Assembly: GCA_031420365.1 (NCBI GenBank)
Contig: JANOMP010000007.1
Location: 1 to 64,000, forward strand
DNA from: Leadbetterella sp031420365
GTDB lineage: Bacteria > Bacteroidota > Bacteroidia > Cytophagales > Spirosomataceae
Direction: 5' to 3'
DNA length: 64,000 nt
The number at the start of each line of letters is the position of its first letter. Position 1 is the first letter of the stretch. This document shows positions 52,667 through 63,500 of the stretch, one piece after another. The position numbers and the translations under genes were made by a program. Under the pieces are notes generated by a model that had not been told where the DNA came from, searched no databases, and worked only from the letters and a program-made list of their open reading frames with translations.

Positions 52667-53940
52667 CGGTTTACTTCCATTTTACTAAGTAATTTCATAT
52701 TTTTAGGATCAGAATTATCATATTGATGCAAGCCATCTTTCCCTATCATTAATAACAATTTTTCGTCTAACTGAATTACATCAAAAGCGTTTAACCCCTT
52801 TAAATGCTGTTCTAATTTAATATCTAAAGAATTTTTAGCATCAAAACTTTTTAATCCAAATTCGCCTTCACAAATAGTAAGTTTATTATTTAGGATTGAA
52901 AGCCCATGTGGACTTTCCATGGTATACGATTTAATCAAAAATGGAATACTTAAGTTTTTAACATCTATCACATCCAACCTGTTTGGGGCAGCCCCGCACC
53001 AGCCACTTCGCAAAGTTATATACGCTTTATCGTTTTCTACCACTACGGGGTCGCAGGCTCTAACATGCTGAAAAATAGAAAGTCTAACAGGTTTTGAGGG
53101 CACTTTGTTATCATAAATATACATGCCTGTATTAGATCCAATAAACAACTTATCTTTGTAAGGAAATATAGTTTCAACGCCCCAACCTAACTTTATTTTA
53201 TTTACTGAATCGGGCTTTGTACCATTTTTGATATTAAAAACAATTAAATCTGACTGGGTAGCTACATATAAATAATCATCATAAATCGTGAATCTCGCCA
53301 TTGAGCCCCCAGTTCCTGATTGGGAAGAAGATTGCCCTTTTGTTGCATTTGTGTTACTACTCCCAGATTGAAAAGCGGTATCTCCTTCTTTGCCTCCACC
53401 TCTTAATGGCCAAATGGTGTTGGGCTGCCCACAATTAGATTTTATAATTTGTGTTACATTTTTATATTCAGAGTCTGTAATAATTTTAGAAAATGGATCA
53501 AAATACCAATAAATTCCATCCACTAAGCCTGAGCTAAACATGTTTTTAATACGCCCTACTTCTTTTATATTTTTTATATCATTCATGTCAAACGCTACTA
53601 AATCAGTGTAACTATCAGCATAAAGAATATTCCCTTTTATCGCCAAATCTAACACTCCAGGAATTTTAAGAAATGAAATGTGTTTTGGATTGGCAGGATT
53701 TGCATTATCAATAAAATGTAAACCTTTTTTTATTTCATTGATGATCAGAACAGTATTAAAGTAGTAAATTTTACCTGGATTCTCTAATTTTTGTGGTGCT
53801 TGGTTCACAATGCCAATCCTAAGTTGTTCCTGACTAATTTGAAAAGGAACGACCATACGTTGGGTTTGAGTAATGGTGCAATCATCAGTACAAGATCCCA
53901 AAAGACTTCCTATTAACAATAAAAAAACAAGACTCTTCAT
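52663..53940 (-). CDS. LVIVD-repeat lipoprotein
   Basis: 425 aa. The lipobox is LLGSCTDD (Cys 17 from this start). Repeated beta-propeller-like LVIVD units follow: KGLHFIDNANPANPKHISFL, DLVAFDMNDIKNIKEVGRI, DLIVFNIKNGTKPDSVNKI, GMYIYDNKVPSKPVRLSIF, RLDVIDVKNLSIPFLIKSY and GLHQYDNSDPKNMKLLSKM. A Ser/Thr/Gly/Gln-rich insert lies near residues 190-210. It probably is a surface- or periplasm-exposed scaffold. ATG at 53940 is preferred to a TTG 9 bp upstream. Confidence 0.82.
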   Translation of the reverse strand: MKSLVFLLLIGSLLGSCTDDCTITQTQRMVVPFQISQEQLRIGIVNQAPQKLENPGKIYYFNTVLIINEIKKGLHFIDNANPANPKHISFLKIPGVLDLAIKGNILYADSYTDLVAFDMNDIKNIKEVGRIKNMFSSGLVDGIYWYFDPFSKIITDSEYKNVTQIIKSNCGQPNTIWPLRGGGKEGDTAFQSGSSNTNATKGQSSSQSGTGGSMARFTIYDDYLYVATQSDLIVFNIKNGTKPDSVNKIKLGWGVETIFPYKDKLFIGSNTGMYIYDNKVPSKPVRLSIFQHVRACDPVVVENDKAYITLRSGWCGAAPNRLDVIDVKNLSIPFLIKSYTMESPHGLSILNNKLTICEGEFGLKSFDAKNSLDIKLEQHLKGLNAFDVIQLDEKLLLMIGKDGLHQYDNSDPKNMKLLSKMEVNR

Positions 53941-53945
53941 AGCTA

Positions 53946-55142
53946 TCAAAGGTTTGAAACTTTCCCTAAATACATAATTGTGTTTGAAGTTTTTTCGCTA
54001 ATTATAAAAGCAAATGGTTTATTACAAAGCACTTCAGGATAGATTGGAAATGAGGTAACTTCGATACCAATAGTGGTAACTGCCGCTGCTTCGGTGCCTT
54101 TTTCATCAATAGCCACATAGGTATCTTGTTTTACAAAATCCACCCTTAAAAGTCCTGCAGGTTTGGCTATTTTTGATAAATCTGCTTCATCACTAAAAGC
54201 TTTTTTCATTCCCATTTGAATTAAAGTTTCATTAAGTTTCTTGCTATATTCTATTGTGAATCTTGGAATTTCAAAAATTATCTTAGTACTATTTAATTTA
54301 CTTTGGGCAGCTATCCATTTTTCATTATCAAAATTTTTAACCATTTCATCCACTGACAATTTTTTAGGAAGTAAAACATGCATCACATATTTTTCATTAC
54401 CATAAGGCAATTCTACCATTTGATAATCAGGCATATCTACATATTTTAGTTTCTCATTTTTTCTCATCATCGAAACAACAGATTTGCCTTTTGTGCCAAA
54501 AAAATCAGCTTTTCGAGTGGCTTTTACATCAAATTGATTAGTCCAATCTCCTTTAAAATATAAAGCGTTAATTAGGAACATTATTTGAGAAGGGGAAATT
54601 TCTTCTAGAATCTTTTTGATTTTGCCATTAGTATTATCGCTAGCCCATTGATTTATTTTTGTCAAAGTAGTTGGACTTGAAAAACTCTCTAAATACAATC
54701 TGGCCTTAAACTGAGTTTCTAAAGTGTTTATAAAATCTTTTTCTGCCGGAAAATTTTTTTCTTGCCAAACCGAATTCGCAATTGTATTAATAACTTTAGG
54801 ATCTACTTTAGGAAGTTTTTCTATCAATTCAAGATAGGTTGAATTTATAGTATCCATATTTTCATTCTCAAAGCCCAAAACCTTCTGAATTTCTGTTTTG
54901 GTTTGGTTGTCAGCACCATTCAAAAGCATTCCTAAAGCGATATGTAAACTCAAAGGAGATATGAAATAATTTTTATCTACCGATTCGTTTTTTTGAAATG
55001 TCTTCCAAAAATAAAAAGCAAAATTTGAAGTTTTCGTAGAAAATTCTGCATCAATTTTTATTTCAGAACTAGCAACTTCACTTTTTTTACAACTGGTTAA
55101 CATGAATACAATTAAGATTGAACTAACTATAAAAAATTTCAT
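53946..55142 (-). CDS. Serpin family lipoprotein
   Basis: 398 aa, a complete serpin fold behind a lipobox (LTSCKKSE, Cys 18). FYLSPLSLHIAL-type NYFISPLSLHIALGMLLNGA, FLINALYFKGDWTNQF and NKPFAFIISEKTSNTIMYLGKV are serpin blocks. The reactive-loop hinge DEKGTEAAAVT has the small residues required for insertion, as in inhibitory members. The scissile bond lies in the EVTSFP segment and cannot be fixed by sequence. It should trap a serine or cysteine protease at the cell surface. It lies between a META-like lipoprotein gene and the LVIVD gene. Confidence 0.92.
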   Translation of the reverse strand: MKFFIVSSILIVFMLTSCKKSEVASSEIKIDAEFSTKTSNFAFYFWKTFQKNESVDKNYFISPLSLHIALGMLLNGADNQTKTEIQKVLGFENENMDTINSTYLELIEKLPKVDPKVINTIANSVWQEKNFPAEKDFINTLETQFKARLYLESFSSPTTLTKINQWASDNTNGKIKKILEEISPSQIMFLINALYFKGDWTNQFDVKATRKADFFGTKGKSVVSMMRKNEKLKYVDMPDYQMVELPYGNEKYVMHVLLPKKLSVDEMVKNFDNEKWIAAQSKLNSTKIIFEIPRFTIEYSKKLNETLIQMGMKKAFSDEADLSKIAKPAGLLRVDFVKQDTYVAIDEKGTEAAAVTTIGIEVTSFPIYPEVLCNKPFAFIISEKTSNTIMYLGKVSNL

Positions 55143-55149
55143 ATTTATA

Positions 55150-55620
55150 TTATTTTGAGATTTGAAAATTCATTTTCTTTTTTGTTATGTCTGGCAAAAA
55201 TAATGTCATTTTAGTTCTATCGGATGAAACTTCAAATTTTTCAACTGCAGCTAATCTTTCCCAATATTCCTTTTCAAAAGTGGCTTCAGAAGCTAAAGAA
55301 GTTCCAATTTTTGTACCGGATACCCCATCAATTTTTAAAGCGTGTTTTACAAAATCGGCTTCAAAAAAAGCATAATAAAAATTTACAGTGCTTTTTCCTG
55401 TAATTGTAAATAATCCTTTCTCATTTCTATCTGGTTTTATTTCCAAAGTAATATCGAATTTTACAGCCTTATTGTCTTCAAACGATACCAATTTCCAAGT
55501 ATTAAAAATAGGACTTATTGAAGCGTCAGAATTAGCCTTACTTACCTTAAGACTTGGTGAAACATTATCTTCAGAACTGGCACAAGAAACCAAAACAAAA
55601 AACAAGACTAAAATTTTCAT
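55150..55620 (-). CDS. Hypothetical lipoprotein, META-domain-like
   Basis: 156 aa. The signal MKILVLFFVLVSC places the lipid Cys at 13. The mature part (FNTWKLVSFEDNK, TLEIKPDRNEKGLFTITGKSTVNFYYAFFE, ATFEKEYWERLAAVEKFEVSSDRTKMTLFLP) has the order of strands of META/HslJ-type domains, though similarity is by eye. It is the first gene of the serpin operon; the serpin start is 7 bp after its stop. The ATG at 55620 is chosen over one 36 bp upstream. Confidence 0.65.
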   Translation of the reverse strand: MKILVLFFVLVSCASSEDNVSPSLKVSKANSDASISPIFNTWKLVSFEDNKAVKFDITLEIKPDRNEKGLFTITGKSTVNFYYAFFEADFVKHALKIDGVSGTKIGTSLASEATFEKEYWERLAAVEKFEVSSDRTKMTLFLPDITKKKMNFQISK

Positions 55621-55902
55621 ATTAAATAATTTTAAAATTTTATTGGCGAGCATCAAGCTGTCTTAAGTACTCGCCAACAAATAAATAAATACCCCTAAAA
55701 CTCCTTTATGCCCTAAAGAGATCTTTTAGCTAAAAATAGTTGGAAACAGTTTGATTTTATTTAGAAAAAATATCTTTGTTTTTTAATTAATAAAAAAAAA
55801 GCATACTATTGAATAGCATTTAAAAGAAATTGTGGAAATTTGTTTTTCATCTTAAATCTAAATTTTAGTCATTCAAAAATTCCAAAAACCAAACCTCATA
55901 TT

Positions 55903-56280
55903 ATGAAAAAAACCCTTTTATATGCAATCCTTTTGATTTTTGTAAATTTAGGAATTGCAAAAGCCCAAACCTCAAATCTAAATTTGGAAAAATTTATTGA
56001 AAAACTTAAGGCTACTCCTAAGCACCAGTTATTGGACGTAAGAACCCCTGATGAATGGACGCAGGGAAAAATTGCATCATCCAATTGTATAAATTATCAA
56101 GATGTAGCTTTCAAAGTTCAAATCAAGAAGCTAGACAAGACAAAACCAGTTTTTGTATATTGCGCAGCCGGAGGAAGGAGTTTAAATGCAAGTAAAATTT
56201 TAGAAAAGGAGGGTTTTAAAGAAATTTACAATTTGAGTGGGGCAGGCTATTCACAATTAGCCGCTAAAGGTGTGAAATAG
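55903..56280 (+). CDS. Exported rhodanese-like protein
   Basis: 125 aa. A signal peptide (residues 1-22, ending AKAQ) is followed by one rhodanese domain (LLDVRTPDEWTQGKI; VYCAAGGRSLNASKIL with the catalytic Cys). It resembles the rhodanese half of the lipoprotein at 16672-17379 but has no thioredoxin domain. It stands alone in the plus direction. ATG at 55903 is chosen because it begins a normal signal peptide; an upstream in-frame start would add about 21 atypical residues. Confidence 0.87.
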   Translation: MKKTLLYAILLIFVNLGIAKAQTSNLNLEKFIEKLKATPKHQLLDVRTPDEWTQGKIASSNCINYQDVAFKVQIKKLDKTKPVFVYCAAGGRSLNASKILEKEGFKEIYNLSGAGYSQLAAKGVK

Positions 56281-56491
56281 AATTTTAATTTATTTGACCA
56301 GCTTTACTAAATTTACAATGTAAATTTTTGAACCTATTCTTCATTAATTTTTTACAATTTTGATTAAATACTAACAGGTCCGTTTTACTGAGATTTATTT
56401 AAAAAGCATTATACTTTTTTTTAGATTTGTGATTATTTTCGTCTAATTTATAACAATTTTATAAATACCAACAACTCCATGTACAAAATTT

Positions 56492-56499
56492 TAGTTTTG
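56492..56499 (+). promoter_or_regulatory. Candidate -7 element of the DUF1080 operon
   Basis: TAGTTTTG matches TAnnTTTG, 32 bp before the start at 56532. The -33 position holds CAAC, so support is partial. Confidence 0.4.
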
Positions 56500-56531
56500 C
56501 ATTTAGAGATAAAACCTTAATAATAAAATAT

Positions 56532-58340
56532 ATGAAAAAAAGCCTCTTTGCTTTTATTCTTTTTCCAAGCCTAGTATTTTCTCAATCACGTCTTTCTTTA
56601 TCTGACCTTTCTGAATTTGAAACTAAATCTTCCAATTGGCAAATTGTTGGAGATGTAGTAGCCGACATTGAAAAAGTAAACACTATTTCTTCAAATACTG
56701 GCACAGGAATCTTGCTTTGCACTCACCAACAAGGCAAATATGGTATTGATTATGAACTATTTAGTAAATTTAGCCATGGAGATATGGATATTGAATTTGA
56801 ATATTTAATTGCCAAAGGCTCAAATTCAGGACTCTATTTACAAAGTAGATATGAAATCCAACTTATGGATAGTTGGGAACATAAAATAGCAAAATATAGT
56901 GACTCGGGTGGCATCTATGAGAGATGGAATGATGGTATGCCAGATGGGCAAAAAGGATACGAAGGATATGCACCACGCACAAATGCTTCTAAAGCACCAG
57001 GTCTTTGGCAAAGTATGAAAATTTCATTCAAAGCACCCAAATTTGATGCTTCAGGAAATAAAATAGCAAATGCTAAAATATTATCAGTGTTTTTAAACGG
57101 GCAATTAATCCATGAAAATGTAGAACTTTCTGGAGTAACGCGGGGCAGTATTTCTGAAAAAGAAACTACTTCTGCACCTATTCGAATTCAAGGTGACCAT
57201 GGTTCTATTGCATTTAAGAATTTTGTAATCAATAATTTTGATAAATCTTCGGGAAAAATCTCAGATCTAAATTATAAAGTTTATTACGGAAGTTTCCAGC
57301 ACGACGCAGACCTTTCTAAACTAAAACCCGATGGGAGTGGTAAAACAGAAGATTTGACTTGGGAAGTAACAAAAAATCAAAACGATTATGCATTTCTAAT
57401 AAATGGAAAATATTTTGCTCCCACTTCTGGAAAATACTTTTTTACCACTCAGATAGGTGGCCATAGTTATTTAAAAATAGATGGGAAAGAAATCATTGGA
57501 AATATATGGACAGTGGCTTCTCAAACCAGAAAAGGAGAAATAGAACTTACCGCAGGCGAACATACCTTCGAACTTTTCAACAATAAGCGAGATGTTTGGA
57601 TAAAACCTGCACTAGGTTTTTGGTCTGCTGGCCCAGGATTCAGAAGTACCCCTCACCATGTGCTTGGCTCATTAATTGCTTCAAAACCTTCGGATCCAAT
57701 TCTTATAAAAGCCGAGACTAACACCATTTTAAGAAGCTTTATGGATTTTAAAAGGCCGAAAGATCTTATAAATTTTAGGATTGTTCATGCTGTTTCTGTA
57801 GGTTCTCCAGAAAACCTTCATTACACCTACGACTTAGATAAAGGAGCTATCGTACAAGTTTGGAAAGGTCTCTTTTTAGATGCTTCCCCTATGTGGGACA
57901 ACCGAGGTGATGGTTCTTCCAAGCCTTTAGGCAATCCAACTTTGCTTAATCATGATTTAGTTTTTAACATAAATTCATTAAGTACTTGGCCAAAAGATAC
58001 TATAGGAACTGGCTACAGACCACTAGGTTATATTTTAGACGAAAACGATTCGCCCATCTTTAAATACCAAATATTTGGAACTACCATCCAAGACAAAATT
58101 AGAGTGATGGAAGGAAAAATGTTGACAAGAGAAATTAGTCTCTTGGAGAAAAGCAAAAATTTAATTGCCAGGATTGCTGAAGGAGAGACAATAGAAAAAG
58201 TAACGGAAGGCCTTTATGCAATAAACAATAAATCCTATTTTATAAAAATTTCAACGGGAACAAATGCAACGATAAAAGAAGGTAAAGAATTAATTGTTAA
58301 CCCTTCTGATAATAAAATAATTTATTCAATCTTATATTAA
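56532..58340 (+). CDS. DUF1080 (3-keto-disaccharide hydrolase-like) plus PA14 protein
   Basis: 602 aa, signal peptide 1-17 (SLVFSQ). Residues about 20-235 are a DUF1080 concanavalin-like domain (GDMDIEFEYLIAKGSNSGLYLQSRYEIQLMDSW, SAPIRIQGDHGSIAFKNF). About 240-370 is PA14-like (YYGSFQHDADLSKLKP, GKYFFTTQIGGHSYLKIDG, GEHTFELFNNKR). The C-terminal third is related to companions of cytochrome-type dehydrogenases (GAIVQVWKGLFLDASPMWDNRGDG). It probably acts on sugars in the periplasm. The next gene follows by 9 bp. Confidence 0.85.
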   Translation: MKKSLFAFILFPSLVFSQSRLSLSDLSEFETKSSNWQIVGDVVADIEKVNTISSNTGTGILLCTHQQGKYGIDYELFSKFSHGDMDIEFEYLIAKGSNSGLYLQSRYEIQLMDSWEHKIAKYSDSGGIYERWNDGMPDGQKGYEGYAPRTNASKAPGLWQSMKISFKAPKFDASGNKIANAKILSVFLNGQLIHENVELSGVTRGSISEKETTSAPIRIQGDHGSIAFKNFVINNFDKSSGKISDLNYKVYYGSFQHDADLSKLKPDGSGKTEDLTWEVTKNQNDYAFLINGKYFAPTSGKYFFTTQIGGHSYLKIDGKEIIGNIWTVASQTRKGEIELTAGEHTFELFNNKRDVWIKPALGFWSAGPGFRSTPHHVLGSLIASKPSDPILIKAETNTILRSFMDFKRPKDLINFRIVHAVSVGSPENLHYTYDLDKGAIVQVWKGLFLDASPMWDNRGDGSSKPLGNPTLLNHDLVFNINSLSTWPKDTIGTGYRPLGYILDENDSPIFKYQIFGTTIQDKIRVMEGKMLTREISLLEKSKNLIARIAEGETIEKVTEGLYAINNKSYFIKISTGTNATIKEGKELIVNPSDNKIIYSILY

Positions 58341-58349
58341 TCTATTAAA

Positions 58350-60287
58350 ATGAAATTTTTATTAGCATTGTATTCAATAGTCTTTTCTTTTAGTTTCAAA
58401 GCATTAAGTCAAGAATCACCAAAAGAAGAAGATTTCTACAAAATAGTTACATTACCAGTGCCAGAAGGAATTTTGTTGGAAGTAGGAGGTGTAACAATGA
58501 TGCCAAATGGCTCATTAGCTCTCGCCACTCGCAGAGGGGATATTTGGGTAGTAGAAAATCCAAGTTCAAATAAACCTTATTTTAGAAAATTCGCTTCTGG
58601 TCTTCATGAAGTATTGGGATTGGTCTATAAAAATGGATCTTTCTATTGTGCTCAAAGAGGCGAATTAACAAAGATTACAGACAAAAACGGAGATGGAAAA
58701 GCAGATAGTTTTGAAACAATTCATTCTTGGGAGGTTTCTGGACACTATCATGAATATTCATTTGGGCCAAAAATAGCTCCAGACGGAGGTTTCTTTGTAA
58801 GCGGCAATGTGGCTTTTGGAGACGAAGAGTGGTGGCGCGGTGAAGCTAAAGCTAAAACAAGAGGAACCATTTTTAAAATATATGAAGATGGACGTTACGA
58901 GCCTTGGGCAGCTGGAATGAGGTCACCGGCAGGTTTAGGAATGATTGATGGGGAGTTATTTTATTCTGATAATCAAGGAGATTGGATGGGCTCAGGTGGA
59001 ATATGGCATGTAAAAAAAGGTGCTTTTATGGGTCATCCAGCAAGTTTGAAATGGACAGGAAAACAAAACTCTCCCGTAAAACTAACAGAAGATCAGTTTT
59101 TTGCAGAAAGAGATAATAGAAAAACAAAGGGCGCAAATGGTGGAGCCGTTAAACCAGAAAATATAGTAAATGAAAATTTCAAAATGTTATATGAGTTGAA
59201 AGAAAAATATCCAATGGTGCAAACACCCGTTGTATGGTTGCCTCATGGCATTTTAGGAATTTCCAATTCTGAAATTATTAGAGACGAAACCAAAGGAGAC
59301 TTTGGGCCTTTTGCAGGCCAGGTATTTATAGGTGACCAAGGGCAATCTAAGATTATGAGGGTTTTTATGGAAAAAGTAAATGGTGAATTCCAAGGAGCAG
59401 CATGGGATTTTAGAAGTGGCTTTCAGTCAGGTGTAATGCGTATGACTTTTGCACCTGATGCATCGATGTTTGTAGGAGAGACAAATAGAGGTTGGGGATC
59501 GGCAGGAGATGCCAATCAAGGTTTACAAAGGTTAGTATGGAATGGTAAAATTCCTTTTGAAATGCTTACTTGTAAGGCAATGCCAGATGGATTTGAGATT
59601 GATTTTACTTTACCTATTGAAAAAAAGTCAGCGGAAGACCTAGCCTCTTATGCAGTTTCAAGCTTTATTTATAAGCACCATCCAGTATATGGATCTCCTC
59701 CAGTAAACAAGGAATATTTAAAGATAAAGGGAGTAAAACTAAGTGAAGACGGAAAAAAACTGAGAATTGTCTTGGAAGGGTTGAGACCCTATTATATTCA
59801 TGAATTAAACTTAGATGGAATTCGTTCTGCAGCAGGATTTTGGTCTCTTCTACACCCTACAGTTTATTATACTTTAAACGCGATTCCGAGTGGTCAAAAA
59901 CTTGCTTTTAACGAATTAAAAACTTCAAATTCTGGAGTAAATATAACAAAAAGCAAAATTGAAAAGGCAAAAAGTGTAGTGTCTCCAGATGGAAAAAATA
60001 AACCAGAAACAGCCAAAACTGTAACACTTCCAGTATCTTTTGCAACTATAAAACCTTTATTACAAAAACATACCTGTTTAGCTTGTCATGCCGAAGACAA
60101 AAAATTAATAGGACCAGCTTTTAAAGATATTGCAAAAAGAAAATATTCCAATGCAAAAATAGTGGCGTTAATATACAATCCAAAACCAGAAAACTGGCCG
60201 GATTTTGCAACACCAATGGCTCCCATGCCACAAGTGCCAAAAAGAGATGCTTTAACTATTGCGGGTTATATAAATTCGTTAAAATAA
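58350..60287 (+). CDS. PQQ-dehydrogenase-like beta-propeller with c-type heme domain
   Basis: 645 aa, signal peptide 1-20 (FKALSQ). Residues 30-400 form a soluble sugar dehydrogenase/membrane-bound-dehydrogenase-type propeller (GGVTMMPNGSLALATRRGDIWVV, AAGMRSPAGLGMIDGELFYSDNQGDWMG, VFIGDQGQSKIMRV). About 555-645 is a cytochrome c domain with CLACH as heme attachment and MAPMPQVP as likely Met ligand. Heme c in the periplasm would pass electrons from the oxidation. It is paired with the DUF1080 protein, a common arrangement in Bacteroidota and Planctomycetota. Confidence 0.85.
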   Translation: MKFLLALYSIVFSFSFKALSQESPKEEDFYKIVTLPVPEGILLEVGGVTMMPNGSLALATRRGDIWVVENPSSNKPYFRKFASGLHEVLGLVYKNGSFYCAQRGELTKITDKNGDGKADSFETIHSWEVSGHYHEYSFGPKIAPDGGFFVSGNVAFGDEEWWRGEAKAKTRGTIFKIYEDGRYEPWAAGMRSPAGLGMIDGELFYSDNQGDWMGSGGIWHVKKGAFMGHPASLKWTGKQNSPVKLTEDQFFAERDNRKTKGANGGAVKPENIVNENFKMLYELKEKYPMVQTPVVWLPHGILGISNSEIIRDETKGDFGPFAGQVFIGDQGQSKIMRVFMEKVNGEFQGAAWDFRSGFQSGVMRMTFAPDASMFVGETNRGWGSAGDANQGLQRLVWNGKIPFEMLTCKAMPDGFEIDFTLPIEKKSAEDLASYAVSSFIYKHHPVYGSPPVNKEYLKIKGVKLSEDGKKLRIVLEGLRPYYIHELNLDGIRSAAGFWSLLHPTVYYTLNAIPSGQKLAFNELKTSNSGVNITKSKIEKAKSVVSPDGKNKPETAKTVTLPVSFATIKPLLQKHTCLACHAEDKKLIGPAFKDIAKRKYSNAKIVALIYNPKPENWPDFATPMAPMPQVPKRDALTIAGYINSLK

Positions 60288-60552
60288 ATACTAAAAATTG
60301 ATTTACTATTTAGCTATTTTTTACTGCTCAATATTTTAAATAGATTTATCTAAATCACGCTATATGAAACTTGTTGAGGAAAAACATAAGCCTGATTAAA
60401 ATAATAAAAAAAAATAGTGCTAGTAATGCTATATTTCTAAGTTTTAATACTGAACATTTAAAGATTGAAATGTATTTTCAACACTCCATAAAACATTTCA
60501 AAACTCTTTTTGAAGTACCATTGATTCACTAAAAAGCACAAGATTATTAACT

Positions 60553-63500
60553 TTGAAAATAAATACTACTCATAAAAGATTTAATAAAGAATTGGAATCA
60601 TTAGAAAAGGGGCATGAATATACGCTAAACCAAGTTTCCATAGAACAGTTAAGTTATAGCGAAATCTTAAAACATAGCCCCGAATTGATAGGCAAAAATA
60701 GTGTAATAACTATTCAAGCCAAACAACTCGAACCCAATTTTGGTATTTTTTCAAATTCTTTTTCTGGAGTTTATTTTCCAGATGTAAGTATCTTTCAAAA
60801 ATCTCAATCTCTATTTTTAACGTGTGGCTGCAATAGTAATAGAAATCGGCTATGTGAACATGAAGTTCAAGTTCTACATACTATCATTGAAAGACCACAT
60901 TTTCGAATATTCTTTGACAATACTCTTCGAAATCAAAAAATAAAGGAAACCGCAGCGCTATATGGCTTTAAAAATGAGCAAAACCTTGAAAACTATTTTT
61001 CAGTAGTATTTAATAATCAAGGATTTAAAATTATTCCTACACAAAAAGAATTATTGCTATTAGATGAAAAGAATAAAAAGCAATTGACCGAAAAGCTTTT
61101 AATTGATAAAATAAAAGATTTTCCTTTAGACCTAGAAGAAAGCAAAACTATTTTATTGCTTGGCAAGCATAAATTTACAGAACACTTTACATTTGAAATT
61201 GCAGAAGTTGAACGCACTAAAGATGGAAAAATAAAAAACCCAATACAGATAATTGACCCTTCTCCTCTTATCTGGACTAAAAATGAAATCGATGAAATTA
61301 AATTTCTATCAGCTATCCTTAAATTTCAAAAAACCTATTCGGAATCAAATCCTTCCGACGATTTGCAAGCATTAAAAGCTATTCAAAAAAATCCCTTCAA
61401 TTATGAAATTTATTTACAGAGTTCTGAAAAATTAGTTGTAAATGAACTTCAAATAGTGAAATTCGAAATTCCAAAGTTAGATTTTACTTTTCATGTAAAT
61501 TTCAAAGCACCTTTTTATGAAGTAAGCGGCAGCGTTAGTATCAATAACCAAAAAATTGAACTCCATGAATTACAAATAAAATATACCTATTTCATTTGCC
61601 GAAAAGAAAAGCTATACCTAATCGCCGATTTAGGCTATTTGAAAATTATAAATTTCTTCGCCAATAATAATCCTAAAATCCTCATTCACCCTTCAAAATA
61701 TGAGGATTTTAAATTGGAGTTTCTAGATAAATTAGAAATCAAGGTAAATATTGACTATACTTATTTACAAAAAGCAGATGCAGCTTACCAAGAAGAGTGG
61801 AAAATTGAAACTAAAACTGAACAAATAATCTATTTATCCGATCAAAAAAACTTTGTTTCTATAACCCCAGTCATAAAATATGGAGCAATAGAAGTTCCGG
61901 TGTTTTCTAAAAAGCAACTTTTTGATAAAGATCCAAATGGTAATGTTTTTAAAATCAATCGTAATGAGGATTTAGAATTGAAATTAACCACCCTCTTGTC
62001 GAGATTGCACCCAGAATTTCATAGTCAATTAGGCGAATCGGATTTCTTTTATTTACACAAACAAAAGTTTTTGGACGAAAATTGGTTTCTTGATTTTTTT
62101 GAAGAATTAAAACAAAATGATATAAAAATTTTAGGTTTTAATGAATTAAAAAATAATAAGATTAATTCCAATAAAGCAAAAGTCTCCATTAATGTTGTGA
62201 GTGGAATCGATTGGTTTTCAACAGATATTCAAATAAAATATGGAAAACAAAAAGCCACTCTAAAAGAACTTCATAAATCTCTAAGAAACAAAAATAAGTT
62301 TGTTCAGCTTGACGATGGTACAATGGGGATACTACCAGAGGAATGGTTGGCGAAGTTTTCCTCTTATTTTAGACAGGGTAAACTGGAAGGTGCCGTAATA
62401 AAAACTCCAAAAAGTAATTTTCTTGATATTTTAGACTCCTATGAGCAAGACGATTTAAGTAAAGAAGTTTGGGGAGAGCTGAATTTCTTCAAAAACAAAC
62501 TAGAAAACTTTGAAGAAATAAAAACATGTAAAGCTCCTAAAGAGCTGAAAGCAAAGCTTAGAGACTATCAACAACATGGATTAAATTGGCTAAATTTTTT
62601 AGATGATTTCCAGTTTGGAGCTTGCTTGGCAGACGACATGGGGCTTGGTAAAACTATTCAAATTCTAGCATTTTTACTTTCGCAACGTAACAAAAATCAG
62701 CATAATACTAATTTAATTATTGTTCCTACTTCCTTATTGTTTAATTGGCAAGCTGAAATTGAAAAATTTGCACCCTCTTTAAAAGTTTTTATTAACTACA
62801 ATGGAAAAAAAATAATTAAGAAAGAAGACTTTGATTCCTATGAAATAATATTAACAACGTATGGAATGCTATTATCAGACATTAGATTTCTAAAAAACTA
62901 TCGTTTCAATTATGTAATATTAGATGAATCACAAGCCATAAAAAATCCAGAATCTCAAAGATATATTGCTGCTAGAATGTTGCAAGCACGAAATAGAATA
63001 GTGATGACTGGCACTCCAATAGAAAATAATACATTTGATTTGTATGGTCAATTGTCGTTTGTTAATCCTGGTCTTTTAGGGAGTAAAGCCTACTTTAGAG
63101 ATATTTATGGCTTGCCTATCGACAGATTTAATGACGATAGAAGGGCAAAAGAACTGCAAAGAAAAGTAAACCCATTTATTCTGAGGCGTACAAAAAAACA
63201 AGTGGCAAATGAACTTCCCCTGAAAACGGAAATGCTAATTTATTGTGAAATGGGAGAGGAACAACGAAAAGTTTATGACGAATATGAAACCGAATTAAGA
63301 GAATATATTCAATCAAAAAAACCTGAAGATCTCGCAAAAAATAGCATGCATGTGCTTACAGGGATTACAAAACTAAGGCAAATCTGTAACTCCCCCGCTA
63401 TACTCCCAGAAGAAGAAATCAAAAGTGATAGTTCTTCAAAATTAAATGTTTTAATAAAACAAATAGAAAGTAAGTCATCTCAACATAAGATACTGGTATT

